Below, piece after piece: positions 32,864 through 41,493 of a DNA stretch of 64,000 bases (within the stretch, counting starts at the first letter, position 1; every line of letters begins with the position of its first letter). A model generated the notes under the pieces. It was not told where the DNA came from, searched no databases, and saw only the letters and a list, made by a program, of their open reading frames with translations. The translations under genes and the position numbers were made by a program. This DNA is from Leifsonia sp. AK011 (lineage in GTDB: Bacteria; Actinomycetota; Actinomycetes; Actinomycetales; Microbacteriaceae). The stretch is from positions 1,612,001 to 1,676,000 of the forward strand of contig NZ_JACCCH010000001.1 in the NCBI RefSeq assembly GCF_013410945.1, in the 5' to 3' direction.

Positions 32864-34261
32864 GTGAGTACCGCATCGATGCACCACCCGCTCGAAGGCC
32901 AGTCGAGCGCCCTCGGCCTGCTTCGCGACGAACTCGGGGACGCGGTCTCGTTCGACGCCGACGCTCTCGACGCGACGCGGCGTGACAAGTCCGGATACGA
33001 GTCCGAGGCGGCGCCCCTCGCTGTGGTGACTCCCCGCACGATCGAGCACGTGCAGGCCGTCATGCGGATCGCGACGGCCACGCGCACCCCCGTCGTCGTG
33101 CGCGGTGCCGGCACCGGTCTGGCGGGTGCGGCCGTGGCGGGTGCTGGTGAGATCGTGCTCTCGATGCTCGCCATGAATCGACTGCTCGAGGTGTCGAGGG
33201 ACGACGAGCTCGCCGTCGTGCAGCCCGGCATCATCAATGCCGAACTCAACGACCTTCTCGCGCCACATGGCCTGTGGTTCGCGCCGGATCCCGCGAGCCG
33301 AGCGATATCGACCGTCGGGGGCAACATCGCGACGAATGCTGGCGGCCTGCTCTGCGCGAAGTACGGGGTCACGCGCGAATCCGTACTCGGGCTCAAGGTC
33401 GTGCTCGCCGATGGTCGTCTCCTCGAACTCGGCCACCGAACCGTCAAGGGCGTCACGGGCCTCGATTTCACCGCGCTCATGATCGGCTCGGAGGGCACTC
33501 TCGGAATCGTGGTCGAAGCCACCCTCCGCACGCGTCGTCTCGTCCCCGGCCCGGTCGCCGTGATCAGCGCCACGTTCGCGAGCGTCGAGGATGCGGCCAG
33601 GGCGTCCGCGGTCATCACAGCGTCCGGGCTCACCCCCGCGGTCATGGAGCTCATCGGTGAGTCGGCCATGGTTCACATCTCGAACCATCTGGGCCTCGGG
33701 CATCCGGGCGGTTCACAGCTCATCGTGCAGTTCGACGGGCCGGGTGCACTCGTCGAGGCGGATGCCGCGCTCACGAGCATCACGTCGCTCGGTGGTGTCG
33801 CGGTCCTCTCCGGCGACCGCGCCGAGGGCGAGCGCCTCTTCGCGCTGCGCCGTGCGTTCCACCCCTCGATCGCGCGGCTCGGGACCGTGCTCATCGAGGA
33901 CGTGTGTGTGCCCCGGAGCGCGCTGCCAGCGATGTTCGCGGCGATCGGGGACATCGAGCAGCGGTACGGCATCGAGATCCCGACCGTCGCGCACGCGGGC
34001 GACGGCAACCTCCACCCCAACTTCGTGTTCGAGGGGCCGGAGGTTCCCGATCACATCTGGTCCGCCGCCGATGAGATGTTCCTCGCGGCGCTGCGCCTCG
34101 GTGGAACGCTCACGGGGGAGCACGGCATCGGTCTGCTCAAGCGACGCTGGCTGCGCGATGAGCTCGGTGACGACCAACTGGAGCTGCAGCGCCAGGTCAA
34201 GCGGGTATTCGACCCGCTCGGCATCTTGAATCCCGGCAAGGTGTTCTCGCCAGCGTCGTAA
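32864..34261 (+). CDS. FAD-linked oxidase (GlcD/D-lactate dehydrogenase-like)
   Basis: The 465-residue flavoprotein of the VAO/PCMH family has FAD-binding segments VVVRGAGTGLAGAAVAG, FAPDPASRAISTVGGNIATNAGG and LMIGSEGTLGIVVEATLR, and the C-terminal motif VAHAGDGNLHPN followed by TGEHGIGLLKRRWL and FDPLGILNPGKVF. Such enzymes oxidise D-2-hydroxyacids such as glycolate or D-lactate. CAGACT ends six bases before the GTG start and no ribosome binding site is seen. It precedes the AhpD-fold, SDR and MFS genes, which may process or import the same substrate. Confidence 0.83.
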   Translation: MSTASMHHPLEGQSSALGLLRDELGDAVSFDADALDATRRDKSGYESEAAPLAVVTPRTIEHVQAVMRIATATRTPVVVRGAGTGLAGAAVAGAGEIVLSMLAMNRLLEVSRDDELAVVQPGIINAELNDLLAPHGLWFAPDPASRAISTVGGNIATNAGGLLCAKYGVTRESVLGLKVVLADGRLLELGHRTVKGVTGLDFTALMIGSEGTLGIVVEATLRTRRLVPGPVAVISATFASVEDAARASAVITASGLTPAVMELIGESAMVHISNHLGLGHPGGSQLIVQFDGPGALVEADAALTSITSLGGVAVLSGDRAEGERLFALRRAFHPSIARLGTVLIEDVCVPRSALPAMFAAIGDIEQRYGIEIPTVAHAGDGNLHPNFVFEGPEVPDHIWSAADEMFLAALRLGGTLTGEHGIGLLKRRWLRDELGDDQLELQRQVKRVFDPLGILNPGKVFSPAS

Positions 34262-34301
34262 CGCTGGGCTCCGCGCGCCTGCCGCAGATTAGTCTTTTGC
34301 C

Positions 34302-34847
34302 ATGACCTTCCTGCCCATCAGTTCCGACGACAACCGCAGCGATGCTGCGAAGGCCGCCGCGAACCGTCAGATCGAGACGTACGGTGGTCGCATCACGAAC
34401 ATGAAGGCGACGCTCCTCAGCCACGTGCCGAGCTTCGATGCGTACATGGAGTGGTACACGCTGCGCGACGAACTCGTGCCGTTCATCGGCGAGCGCGCGG
34501 TGTCGCTCTTCTCCTACGCGATCTCCGACGAGAACGACTGCCTCGTCTGCTCGGTGTTCTTCCGCCGGATCCTCATCGACAACGGGGAGGACCCCGACAA
34601 CCCGCAGGTCACCGAGGCCGAGCAGCTGCTCATCGACTGGGGTCGGCTCATCGTGCGTGACCCTGCGGGCATCCCCGACGAGTTCTACGCGAAGCTCGAG
34701 GCTGCGTTCAGCCCGCAGCTGCGTGTCATCCTGCTGGCTTTCGCGGGCCAGATGGTCGCGACCAACCTCTTCAACACCGTTGGTCGTGTGCCGCTCGACG
34801 AGGTGCTCTACGACTACCGCAAGCCCGGGGACGAGCGGACCTTCTGA
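34302..34847 (+). CDS. AhpD-fold / carboxymuconolactone decarboxylase-like protein
   Basis: The 181-residue helical protein has ENDCLVCSVFF, a CxxC at residues 80-83 on the helix where CMD and AhpD proteins carry their redox cysteines. The His four residues after the second Cys in AhpD is replaced by Phe 87, so peroxidase-type proton relay is doubtful. TAGTCT ends six bases before the ATG (leaderless). The next gene (SDR) starts 1 base after its stop, so they are one transcript. Confidence 0.7.
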   Translation: MTFLPISSDDNRSDAAKAAANRQIETYGGRITNMKATLLSHVPSFDAYMEWYTLRDELVPFIGERAVSLFSYAISDENDCLVCSVFFRRILIDNGEDPDNPQVTEAEQLLIDWGRLIVRDPAGIPDEFYAKLEAAFSPQLRVILLAFAGQMVATNLFNTVGRVPLDEVLYDYRKPGDERTF

Positions 34848-34848
34848 G

Positions 34849-35658
34849 GTGACGGCCGACTTCGCGGGCCGCGTGGCCTTCATCACCGGCGCCGCTCACG
34901 GCCAGGGGCGCGCGATCGCCCTCGCGCTTGCTGCCCATGGTGCGGAGATCGTCGCGCTGGATGTCGCGGCCAAGATCGAGTACCCCGCCTACGCCCAGGG
35001 CTCCACAGCCGAGCTCGATTCGCTCGTCGCCGAGGTGGAGTCGTTGGGCTCGCGTGCGATCGCGATTGTCGCTGACGTTCGGGATGCCGCGGCAGTACAG
35101 GCTGCGGTCGATCGCACGGTTGAGACCTTCGGTCGTATCGATGTGCTGGTCAACAACGCCGGAATCGTCGCCTACGCGGCCCTCGACGAGATGACCGAGG
35201 GGGAGTGGGATTCGATGATCGACATCAATCTCAAAGGCCCGTTCCTCGTTGCCCGCAGCGTCGTCCCCGTGATGAAGCGGCAGGGGTCCGGTGTGATCAT
35301 CAACAACTCCTCCGTCATGGGCCTCCGCGGCGGCAATCGCCTCTCGCACTATGTCGCGTCGAAGCATGGCTTGACCGGTCTCACGAAGGCGTGGGCGATC
35401 GAACTTGCACCCTTCGGGATCCGAGTGGTGAGCATCCACCCCACGGGTGTTAACACCCCGATGAACGACGGGCTCGCCGAGCTGGAGGGAGCCACGGCGC
35501 TCGAGATCGCCGAACGATCCGCCGGCAACCTGCTGCCGGGCGTGCCCTGGATCGAGGCCTCGGATGTCGCGGAGCTGGTGCTCTACCTCGCGAGCGATCG
35601 CGCCCGCTACGCCACGGGTGCGCAGTTCACGCTCGACGCGGGGCTCCTCACGCGGTGA
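34849..35658 (+). CDS. SDR oxidoreductase, mycofactocin-coupled-like
   Basis: The 269-residue classical short-chain dehydrogenase has TGAAHGQGRA (cofactor), an extended stretch after beta-2 (LDVAAKIEYPAYAQGSTAELDSLV), ADVRD, NNAGI, NNSSVMG (catalytic Ser) and HYVASKHG (Tyr, Lys). The TGAxxGQGR form and the extra YP-rich insert are features of SDRs tied to the redox cofactor mycofactocin, which hold NAD tightly. No mycofactocin genes are in the window. GTG start; stop overlaps the MFS gene as GTGA. Confidence 0.82.
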   Translation: MTADFAGRVAFITGAAHGQGRAIALALAAHGAEIVALDVAAKIEYPAYAQGSTAELDSLVAEVESLGSRAIAIVADVRDAAAVQAAVDRTVETFGRIDVLVNNAGIVAYAALDEMTEGEWDSMIDINLKGPFLVARSVVPVMKRQGSGVIINNSSVMGLRGGNRLSHYVASKHGLTGLTKAWAIELAPFGIRVVSIHPTGVNTPMNDGLAELEGATALEIAERSAGNLLPGVPWIEASDVAELVLYLASDRARYATGAQFTLDAGLLTR

Positions 35659-36932
35659 ACAGCCCAGCTGGAGTGTCCACACCACGCCGCCGCCTTCACC
35701 CGGCGTGGATCGTCGCCGCCGTGGCGTTCCTCGCGCTCATCGGTGCGGCAGGGTTCCGGGCTGCGCCGAGCGTGCTCATGCTCCCGCTCGAGGAGCAGTT
35801 CGGCTGGAGTCGCACCGACCTGTCCCTCGCGGTCACGGTCAACCTGCTGCTGTACGGCCTCACGGCCCCGTTCGCTGCGGCGCTCATGGCCCGGTTCGGA
35901 CTGCGCCGCGTCACGACCGTGGCGCTCCTGCTCGTGGCATCCGGGGCCGCTCTCAGTATCTTCGCGACGGAACCCTGGATGCTCGTTCTCACCTGGGGCG
36001 TGCTCATCGGTCTCGGCACGGGGTCGATGGCTCTCGTGTTCGCGGCGACGGTGGCCGACCAGTGGTTCATCAAGAGCCGGGGGCTGGTGGTCGGCGTCCT
36101 CACGGCGGGTGGTGCGACGGGCCAGCTCGTGTTCCTCCCCTTCATCGCCATCCTCGTGACGGAGCAGGGCTGGCAACAGGCATCGCTGCTGGTGGCGGGC
36201 GGCGCACTGCTTGTAGTCCCGCTTGTGCTGCTGTTCCTGCGGAACTCGCCGGCCGATCTCGGCCTCGCACCGTACGGTGCGCCGGAGGGGTGGGCGCCAG
36301 TCCCGCGTCCTCAAGGAAATGCGGTGCGGATCGCCCTCACGACCCTGCGGCGCGCCAGCAGGACACGAACGTTCTGGGCACTCGTCGCAGGCTTCGCCAT
36401 CTGCGGGGCCACGACAAACGGTCTCGTCGGCACCCACTTCATCCCGAGCGCCCACGACCACGGCATGCCCGAGACGACCGCGGCGGGCCTGCTCGCTCTC
36501 GTGGGGCTTTTCGACATCGTGGGCACGATCGCTTCGGGGTGGCTCACCGACCGGGTCAACCCCCGGATCTTGCTCGCCGCGTACTACGCGGGGCGCGGGG
36601 TCGGCCTCGCGGTGCTGCCCTTCCTGCTCTCTGAGGCAGTCCATCCGCCCATGATCGTGTTCATCGTCGTCTACGGGCTCGATTGGGTCGCGACTGTGCC
36701 CCCCACGGTCGCGCTGTGCAGAGAGGTCTTCGGCAAGGACGGACCGATCGTCTTCGGATGGGTCTTCGCCTCCCATCAGGTCGGTGCCGCGATCGCGGCC
36801 ACTGTGGCGGGCGTCGTCCGCGATTCCACCGGTGAGTACACGATCGCGTGGTTCGGTGCGGCAGGCCTCTGCGTCGTCGCGGCCGTGGTGAGTTTCGGCA
36901 TCTCGCGCCGCCAGCGGGTGCTCCAGGACTAG
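35655..36932 (+). CDS. MFS transporter
   Basis: The 425-residue major facilitator protein has twelve probable membrane helices and the motif-A loop AALMARFGLRRVTTVALLL between helices 2 and 3, with GWLTDRVNPRILLAAYY in the second half. It resembles oxalate/monocarboxylate-type MFS carriers (e.g. VFAATVADQWFIKSRGLVVGVLTAGGATGQL). The substrate is likely an organic acid given the upstream oxidase and SDR, but this is inferred. The start overlaps the SDR stop by 4 bases. Confidence 0.82.
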   Translation: MNSPAGVSTPRRRLHPAWIVAAVAFLALIGAAGFRAAPSVLMLPLEEQFGWSRTDLSLAVTVNLLLYGLTAPFAAALMARFGLRRVTTVALLLVASGAALSIFATEPWMLVLTWGVLIGLGTGSMALVFAATVADQWFIKSRGLVVGVLTAGGATGQLVFLPFIAILVTEQGWQQASLLVAGGALLVVPLVLLFLRNSPADLGLAPYGAPEGWAPVPRPQGNAVRIALTTLRRASRTRTFWALVAGFAICGATTNGLVGTHFIPSAHDHGMPETTAAGLLALVGLFDIVGTIASGWLTDRVNPRILLAAYYAGRGVGLAVLPFLLSEAVHPPMIVFIVVYGLDWVATVPPTVALCREVFGKDGPIVFGWVFASHQVGAAIAATVAGVVRDSTGEYTIAWFGAAGLCVVAAVVSFGISRRQRVLQD

Positions 36933-36990
36933 TACGCGGCGTCGCGCTCTCGCAGGTCCGACGGGGAGGGCACTGGGCTAGGGTGCTGGA

Positions 36991-37560
36991 GTGCACCCAG
37001 ATCTCCTCCTCGCCGTTCTCCTGCTGGCCAGCTGGTTCGGCCTCCTCGCGCTGCAGCTCGCCGACGTTGTGCTCACCGCGAGTCGTCTGCCCCAGCTCTC
37101 AGCGTTCACGAGCGTGAAGGCCGAGTTGCTCGCGGCCGAGGGGACCCGCACGGCGCCCGAGCAACTCGAGGCCTGGCGTGCGCAGGTGGCCGAGCTGGAT
37201 GCCCGGGAGGCCGCTCGCGCGATCCCCGCTGGCCGCGGTGCCACCGAGCAACTGTGGCGAGCAACACCCTGGCGGCTGGCGCCCACTGTGCTGGCGCTCG
37301 CGCTGGTCGTCGCGAGCATCTGGGCGTGGCCGGTCACTCTCGCCGCGCTTCCCCTTCCGGTCGTGACCTACGTGCTGGCGCTCGCCGCGGCACGTGCGTC
37401 GGTGGCGGCGGCGAGCGCGCGCGCCACCGTGCATGAGCAGCACCGCGCTGAGATCGAGGAGCTCATCGACCGCGCATCCCGGTCTGCTCGCAAGCGGGTC
37501 GCCGGCCTCGGCGACAGGGTCAACCGGGCGCTCCAGATCCTCCGCGAACAGCAGGGCTGA
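36991..37560 (+). CDS. Hypothetical membrane protein with coiled-coil end
   Basis: I do not recognise this 189-residue protein. It has one N-terminal membrane segment (LLLAVLLLASWFGLLALQLADVVL), a charged middle, two more hydrophobic stretches (LAPTVLALALVVASIWAW, LAALPLPVVTYVLALAAAR) and a helical charged tail (AEIEELIDRASRSARKRV) that may form a coiled coil. TAGGGT ends six bases before the GTG start, so it has its own leaderless promoter. PrsW follows, also with its own -10. Confidence 0.62.
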   Translation: MHPDLLLAVLLLASWFGLLALQLADVVLTASRLPQLSAFTSVKAELLAAEGTRTAPEQLEAWRAQVAELDAREAARAIPAGRGATEQLWRATPWRLAPTVLALALVVASIWAWPVTLAALPLPVVTYVLALAAARASVAAASARATVHEQHRAEIEELIDRASRSARKRVAGLGDRVNRALQILREQQG

Positions 37561-37598
37561 ACCGCCCCCGGGGGAACCCAGCCGATAGTGTCGTCGTC

Positions 37599-38849
37599 AT
37601 GACACCTCCCCAACCGACCGAGTCCACCACGGACTACACGGCATCCGCGGGCGTGTCTCCGGCCCAGCCGGGTACCGCACCGGCCGAGGTCGCCTCGACC
37701 GCCGGAATTGCGACCATCCCGCCGACCGTTCCGGGTAGCGCAGCGCGCGCGGTACTCGCGGTCGTGGGAATCATCCTCCTCTCCCTCGTGACGCTCTTCG
37801 TGGCCGTCTACCTCGTCGCGGGCCTCGGCGTGAACGCCTTCGCCATCGGCGGCATCATGGCCCTCATACCGCTCGCCATTGTGTTCTTCGGGGTGCGTTG
37901 GATCGACAAGTGGGAACCGGAACCGCGGGCGGCCGTGGTCTTCGCGTTCCTCTGGGGAGCGGGCGTCTCGGTGCTCCTTGCGCTCCTCGTCGGGGCGGAG
38001 ATCGACAACGTGATCACCAGCATGGGTGGGCCCGGTCCGGGCTACGAGTTCTTCGCGGCTGCCATCCAGGCGCCGATCGTCGAGGAGTTCGGAAAGGGGC
38101 TCGGCGTTCTGATCATCTTCTGGGCCGCGCGAAGGCACTTCGACGGTCCCGTGGACGGGATCGTGTACGCCGCCTGGGTCGCCGGTGGGTTCGCCTTCAC
38201 CGAGAACATCCTGTACTTCGGGTCCCAGCTCGTGGAGGCCGGCGGAGTCGACGGCAGTGTGGTGCAGATCTTCCTCGTGCGCGGCATCATGTCGCCCTTC
38301 GCGCACGTCATGTTCACGGCGTTCGTCGGCATCGCACTGGGGATCGCGGCGCGGCGCTCGAGCGCGCTCGGGGCGATCGGGTACTTCATCCTCGGGCTCA
38401 TCCCCGCGATCCTCCTCCACGCCTTCTGGAACGGCGCCCTGTATTTCGTGAGCAACTTCTTCGGCTACTACGTGCTCGTCCAGGTTCCGCTGTTCATCGG
38501 GGCGATCGGGCTCGTCGTGTTCTTCCGCAGGCAGGAGTCCAAGCTCACGCACGATCGTCTCGCCGAATACGCGGCAGCTGGGTGGTTCGACCCGGAGGAG
38601 GTCAACGTGATCGCTACGCCGACCGGGCGGCGCCAGGCGCTGGCGTGGGCTCGCTCCCGCGGCAAGCGAGCGGAGATGAAGCGCTATCTCCAGGCTGCGA
38701 CACGTCTCGCTTTCGCCCGCCAGCGCATCATCACGGGACGTGGACGTCGCACCGCGGAGGCCGATGAGGCGCTGCTGCTCACGACGGTCGTCGACTACCG
38801 GCGCGCCCTCGCGAGCGACGGATCCGCGGCATCCACACAGCCGGTCTAA
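37599..38849 (+). CDS. PrsW family intramembrane metalloprotease
   Basis: The 416-residue polytopic protein has the PrsW catalytic motifs: APIVEEFGKGLGV (EExxK-like), GGFAFTENILYF (FxxxEN) and two later His-bearing helices (MSPFAHVMFTAFVG, IPAILLHAFWNG). It may cut membrane-bound anti-sigma factors, as PrsW does for RsiW in Bacillus. The only anti-sigma factor in the window, at 51142, is distant. A 45-residue Pro/Thr-rich N-terminus precedes the first helix. The last 90 residues are cytoplasmic and basic. TAGTGT ends seven bases before the ATG. Confidence 0.85.
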   Translation: MTPPQPTESTTDYTASAGVSPAQPGTAPAEVASTAGIATIPPTVPGSAARAVLAVVGIILLSLVTLFVAVYLVAGLGVNAFAIGGIMALIPLAIVFFGVRWIDKWEPEPRAAVVFAFLWGAGVSVLLALLVGAEIDNVITSMGGPGPGYEFFAAAIQAPIVEEFGKGLGVLIIFWAARRHFDGPVDGIVYAAWVAGGFAFTENILYFGSQLVEAGGVDGSVVQIFLVRGIMSPFAHVMFTAFVGIALGIAARRSSALGAIGYFILGLIPAILLHAFWNGALYFVSNFFGYYVLVQVPLFIGAIGLVVFFRRQESKLTHDRLAEYAAAGWFDPEEVNVIATPTGRRQALAWARSRGKRAEMKRYLQAATRLAFARQRIITGRGRRTAEADEALLLTTVVDYRRALASDGSAASTQPV

Positions 38850-38875
38850 CGCCGCCGGTAACCGACCGTTAACAG

Positions 38876-38932
38876 ACTCATCGCCCGGTGGTGCGGCACT
38901 GCCTGCGACTCTTCCGGGCGATGAGTTGTTCT
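38876..38932 (+). terminator. Rho-independent-like terminator after prsW
   Basis: A perfect 13-base stem ACTCATCGCCCGG (38876-38888) pairs with CCGGGCGATGAGT (38914-38926). It is followed by TGTTCT, a modest T-rich tail. The loop is long (25 bases), so efficiency is uncertain. Confidence 0.65.
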
Positions 38933-39023
38933 GGGTCCAGACTGCCACCGTCGCGGCACCTGCGCAAGAGTCCATCAGCTACTCACCACTAGACTCGAAG
39001 GCCTGAAATCGAGAGGTGGGCGG

Positions 39024-41255
39024 ATGCCGTCGAGCGAGTTGTCGAGGGAACGCGAGTATGTCGCAACCCTGTACGAACGACTCGACGAACTGCTCGCGGG
39101 AGCCCAGGCTCAACTCGAGGCCGTTCGTCGCACCAACCAGGGCGGAACCCACCAGAATCGTTCGGAGCGGGACGCCTTCGCGCGCATCTACGAGGACCGC
39201 GTAGCCCAGCTCCGCCAGGTGGACGAGCGCCTCGCCTTCGGCAGGCTGACCGTCGCCGACGCACCGGAGGGATCCGAGCACCACTACATCGGCAGGATCG
39301 GGCTTCGCGATGCCGACCAGCAGCCGCTCCTGCTCGACTGGCGCGTGCCCCAGGCCAGGGCCTTCTACCAGGCGACGGCGGCCACTCCTCTCGGTGCCCG
39401 AGCTCGGCGTCACCTGCAGAGCAAGGGCCGCGAGATCATCCGCATCGACGACGAGATCTTCGATCGTGAGCTGCTGGACGGGGACGTTCAAGGGCTCCAG
39501 GGCGAGGCGGCACTGCTCGCCACGGTGACTGCGCAGCGCACGGGACGGATGACCGACATCGTCGCCACGATCCAGGCCGAGCAGGACGCCATCATCAGGT
39601 CGGAGCTCGCCGGCACACTCGTGGTGCAGGGCGGGCCGGGCACGGGCAAGACCGCGGTGGCACTCCATCGCGCCGCGTTCCTCCTCTACTCCTACCGCGA
39701 GAGGCTCGCGTCGAACGGCGTGCTCATCGTCGGGCCATCCCCGTCGTTCCTCCAGTACATCGAGCAGGTCCTGCCGTCGCTCGGTGAGACGGGCGTGGTG
39801 CTCGCAAGTCTCGGCCAGCTGTATCCAGGCGTGGAGGCGACGCGCGACGACGTTCCCGAGGTCGCGGCGCTCAAGGGCAGCCTCGAGATGGCTGCCCTCA
39901 TCAAGCGGGCGGTCCGCTCGCGGCAGGTCGTTCCGCGCGAATCGCAGGTGGTGGATGTCAACGGCGAGCTGCTGACTGTGGAGCCGTCGCTCGTGCACTC
40001 GGCTATGCAGCGTGCGTGGGACACCCGCAAGCCGCACAACATCGCCCGCGTGACCTTCAACAAGGCTGCGCTCGGGTCGCTCGCTCGACTCCTCGCCGAC
40101 CAGCTCCGGTCGCACGGCAACACCGTGGAGGATTCGGACATGGCGTGGCTGCGTGAGGACCTCCGCGGCTCGTACGACGTTCGGGTGCTGCTCAACTCGG
40201 CCTGGCTGCCGCTCACGCCGCAGAAGCTTCTGCAGGACCTCTACGCGCGCCCCAACTGGCTCGCCTCGCTCACGCCGCAGTGGTCGCCCGAGCAGCGCGC
40301 GCTGCTGCTGCGCTCCCGCGATGCGGAGTTCACGATCGCCGACATTGCCCTCCTCGACGAAGCGGCGGAGCTGCTGGGGGAGTCGGATGCCGCGGGCGAC
40401 GCGAGCAAGGCGCAGCGCAAGCAGCAGCGCAAGCGCGACATCGAGAACGCCGAGCAGGCCATCCGCAACATGGACGTCGAGGGTCTCGTCGACGCCAAGA
40501 CGCTCGCCGAGGGCTTCGAGGCTGGCTCCTACCGCGGCACGACGGCCGAGCTGGCTGCCGCCGACCGCGAGTGGACCTACGGGCACATCGTCGTCGACGA
40601 GGCCCAGGAGCTCTCACCCATGCAGTGGAGAGTGCTGACACGGAGGAACCCGCTCAAGTCGTTCACGATCGTGGGGGATGTTGCGCAGGCATCGACCGCG
40701 GCGGGGACGACAAATTGGGCAGAAGCCCTCCAGCCCCATGTCGGCACGAACTGGCGCCTGGAGGAGCTGACGGTGAACTACCGCACGCCCGCCCAGGTGA
40801 GCGAGGTCGCCGAGGCCGTAGCGCTCGCACACGGGGTGGGAATCACCCGCTCCCGTGCGGTGCGCGAGGGGGACTGGCCCGTCATGGTCGAGGTTGGTGG
40901 TGACTCCGCTGAGCTCGCGGTACGCAGCATCCGCGCCGATCGGGAGCTCGGCCAGGGCACCATCGCGGTGATCGCCACGGGACAGTGGATACCTGGGCTT
41001 GCGACGAGGCTCGGTACGGAGTTCGGGACCGAGGTCGGTGTTGGCGCGGCAGGTCTTAACCGATCGATTGCGATCCTGACTCCCCAGGAATCCAAGGGGC
41101 TCGAGTTCGACTCCGTTGTCGTCGTTGAACCGCAGGACGTCATCGACGAGCACTCCCGCGGCGCAGCGGCACTCTACGTGGCAATGACGAGAGCGACCCA
41201 GAGACTGCACGTCGTGGCATCCGCGCGGCTGCCCGAGGGTTTCCCGCGCGAGTAA
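39024..41255 (+). CDS. helR: RNA polymerase recycling ATPase HelR (UvrD-like)
   Basis: The 743-residue superfamily 1 ATPase is of the HelD/HelR type. The N-terminal coiled coil (REREYVATLYERLDELL) that enters the RNA polymerase channel is present. Walker A is VVQGGPGTGKTAVAL (about 202-214), motif II is VVDEAQELSPMQW, then VGDVAQAST (III), VNYRTPAQVSEVA (IV), TPQESKGLEFDSVVV (V) and YVAMTRATQRLHV (VI). HelR proteins release stalled or rifamycin-bound polymerase and can give rifamycin tolerance. I looked upstream for the palindromic rifamycin-associated element and did not find it. -10 TAGACT at 38990-38995, ribosome binding site GAGGTGGG. Confidence 0.85.
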   Translation: MPSSELSREREYVATLYERLDELLAGAQAQLEAVRRTNQGGTHQNRSERDAFARIYEDRVAQLRQVDERLAFGRLTVADAPEGSEHHYIGRIGLRDADQQPLLLDWRVPQARAFYQATAATPLGARARRHLQSKGREIIRIDDEIFDRELLDGDVQGLQGEAALLATVTAQRTGRMTDIVATIQAEQDAIIRSELAGTLVVQGGPGTGKTAVALHRAAFLLYSYRERLASNGVLIVGPSPSFLQYIEQVLPSLGETGVVLASLGQLYPGVEATRDDVPEVAALKGSLEMAALIKRAVRSRQVVPRESQVVDVNGELLTVEPSLVHSAMQRAWDTRKPHNIARVTFNKAALGSLARLLADQLRSHGNTVEDSDMAWLREDLRGSYDVRVLLNSAWLPLTPQKLLQDLYARPNWLASLTPQWSPEQRALLLRSRDAEFTIADIALLDEAAELLGESDAAGDASKAQRKQQRKRDIENAEQAIRNMDVEGLVDAKTLAEGFEAGSYRGTTAELAAADREWTYGHIVVDEAQELSPMQWRVLTRRNPLKSFTIVGDVAQASTAAGTTNWAEALQPHVGTNWRLEELTVNYRTPAQVSEVAEAVALAHGVGITRSRAVREGDWPVMVEVGGDSAELAVRSIRADRELGQGTIAVIATGQWIPGLATRLGTEFGTEVGVGAAGLNRSIAILTPQESKGLEFDSVVVVEPQDVIDEHSRGAAALYVAMTRATQRLHVVASARLPEGFPRE

Positions 41256-41278
41256 GTCGAGTCACACCAGCAACATGT

Positions 41279-41310
41279 CCCCCACGGGTACCCCCAAGTG
41301 GGGGTTTGCA
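41279..41310 (+). terminator. Terminator-like hairpin after helR
   Basis: CCCCCAC (41279-41285) pairs with GTGGGGG (41298-41304), or ACCCCC (41290-41295) with GGGGGT (41300-41305) around AAGT. A short TTT follows. The two pairings are alternatives and exclude each other. Confidence 0.45.
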
Positions 41311-41342
41311 GGTGTTTCACAGGTTCGACACACTGTAGTTAC

Positions 41343-41430
41343 GAATCACCGTTCTTCGGGGGAGGAACCGATTCGATCGGGTGCGATTCGTCGCAACGAG
41401 TAGGGCCGGAGGCGGGGGAGCCTCCGGCCC
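41343..41430 (+). other. Structured leader or small RNA upstream of the NERD gene
   Basis: This stretch holds an imperfect hairpin (GAATC and GTTC at 41343-41354 with GAAC and GATTC at 41364-41374), two direct copies of CGATTCG, and a very strong hairpin GGGCCGGAGGC (41403-41413), loop GGGGGA, GCCTCCGGCCC (41420-41430). A promoter such as TTCACA-18-TACGAA just upstream is possible but weak. It could be a leader with an attenuator for the gene at 41494, or a separate small RNA. Confidence 0.4.
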
Positions 41431-41493
41431 AACGTCGTCTCAGGGCGCATTCACGCACCGCAGCGCCCGGGCAGGGGCACGGAGGGGAAGAAG

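Noticed and set aside
38858-38875. Second PHO-box-like site (GGTAACC and GTTAAC)
   Set aside because: Only one imperfect pair and no matching -10 at the right distance; it lies next to a terminator.
38850-39023. Rifamycin-associated element upstream of helR
   Set aside because: The palindrome here is ACTCATCGCCCGG with its complement, a terminator-like stem, not the GGGGCTTGCGA-type element.
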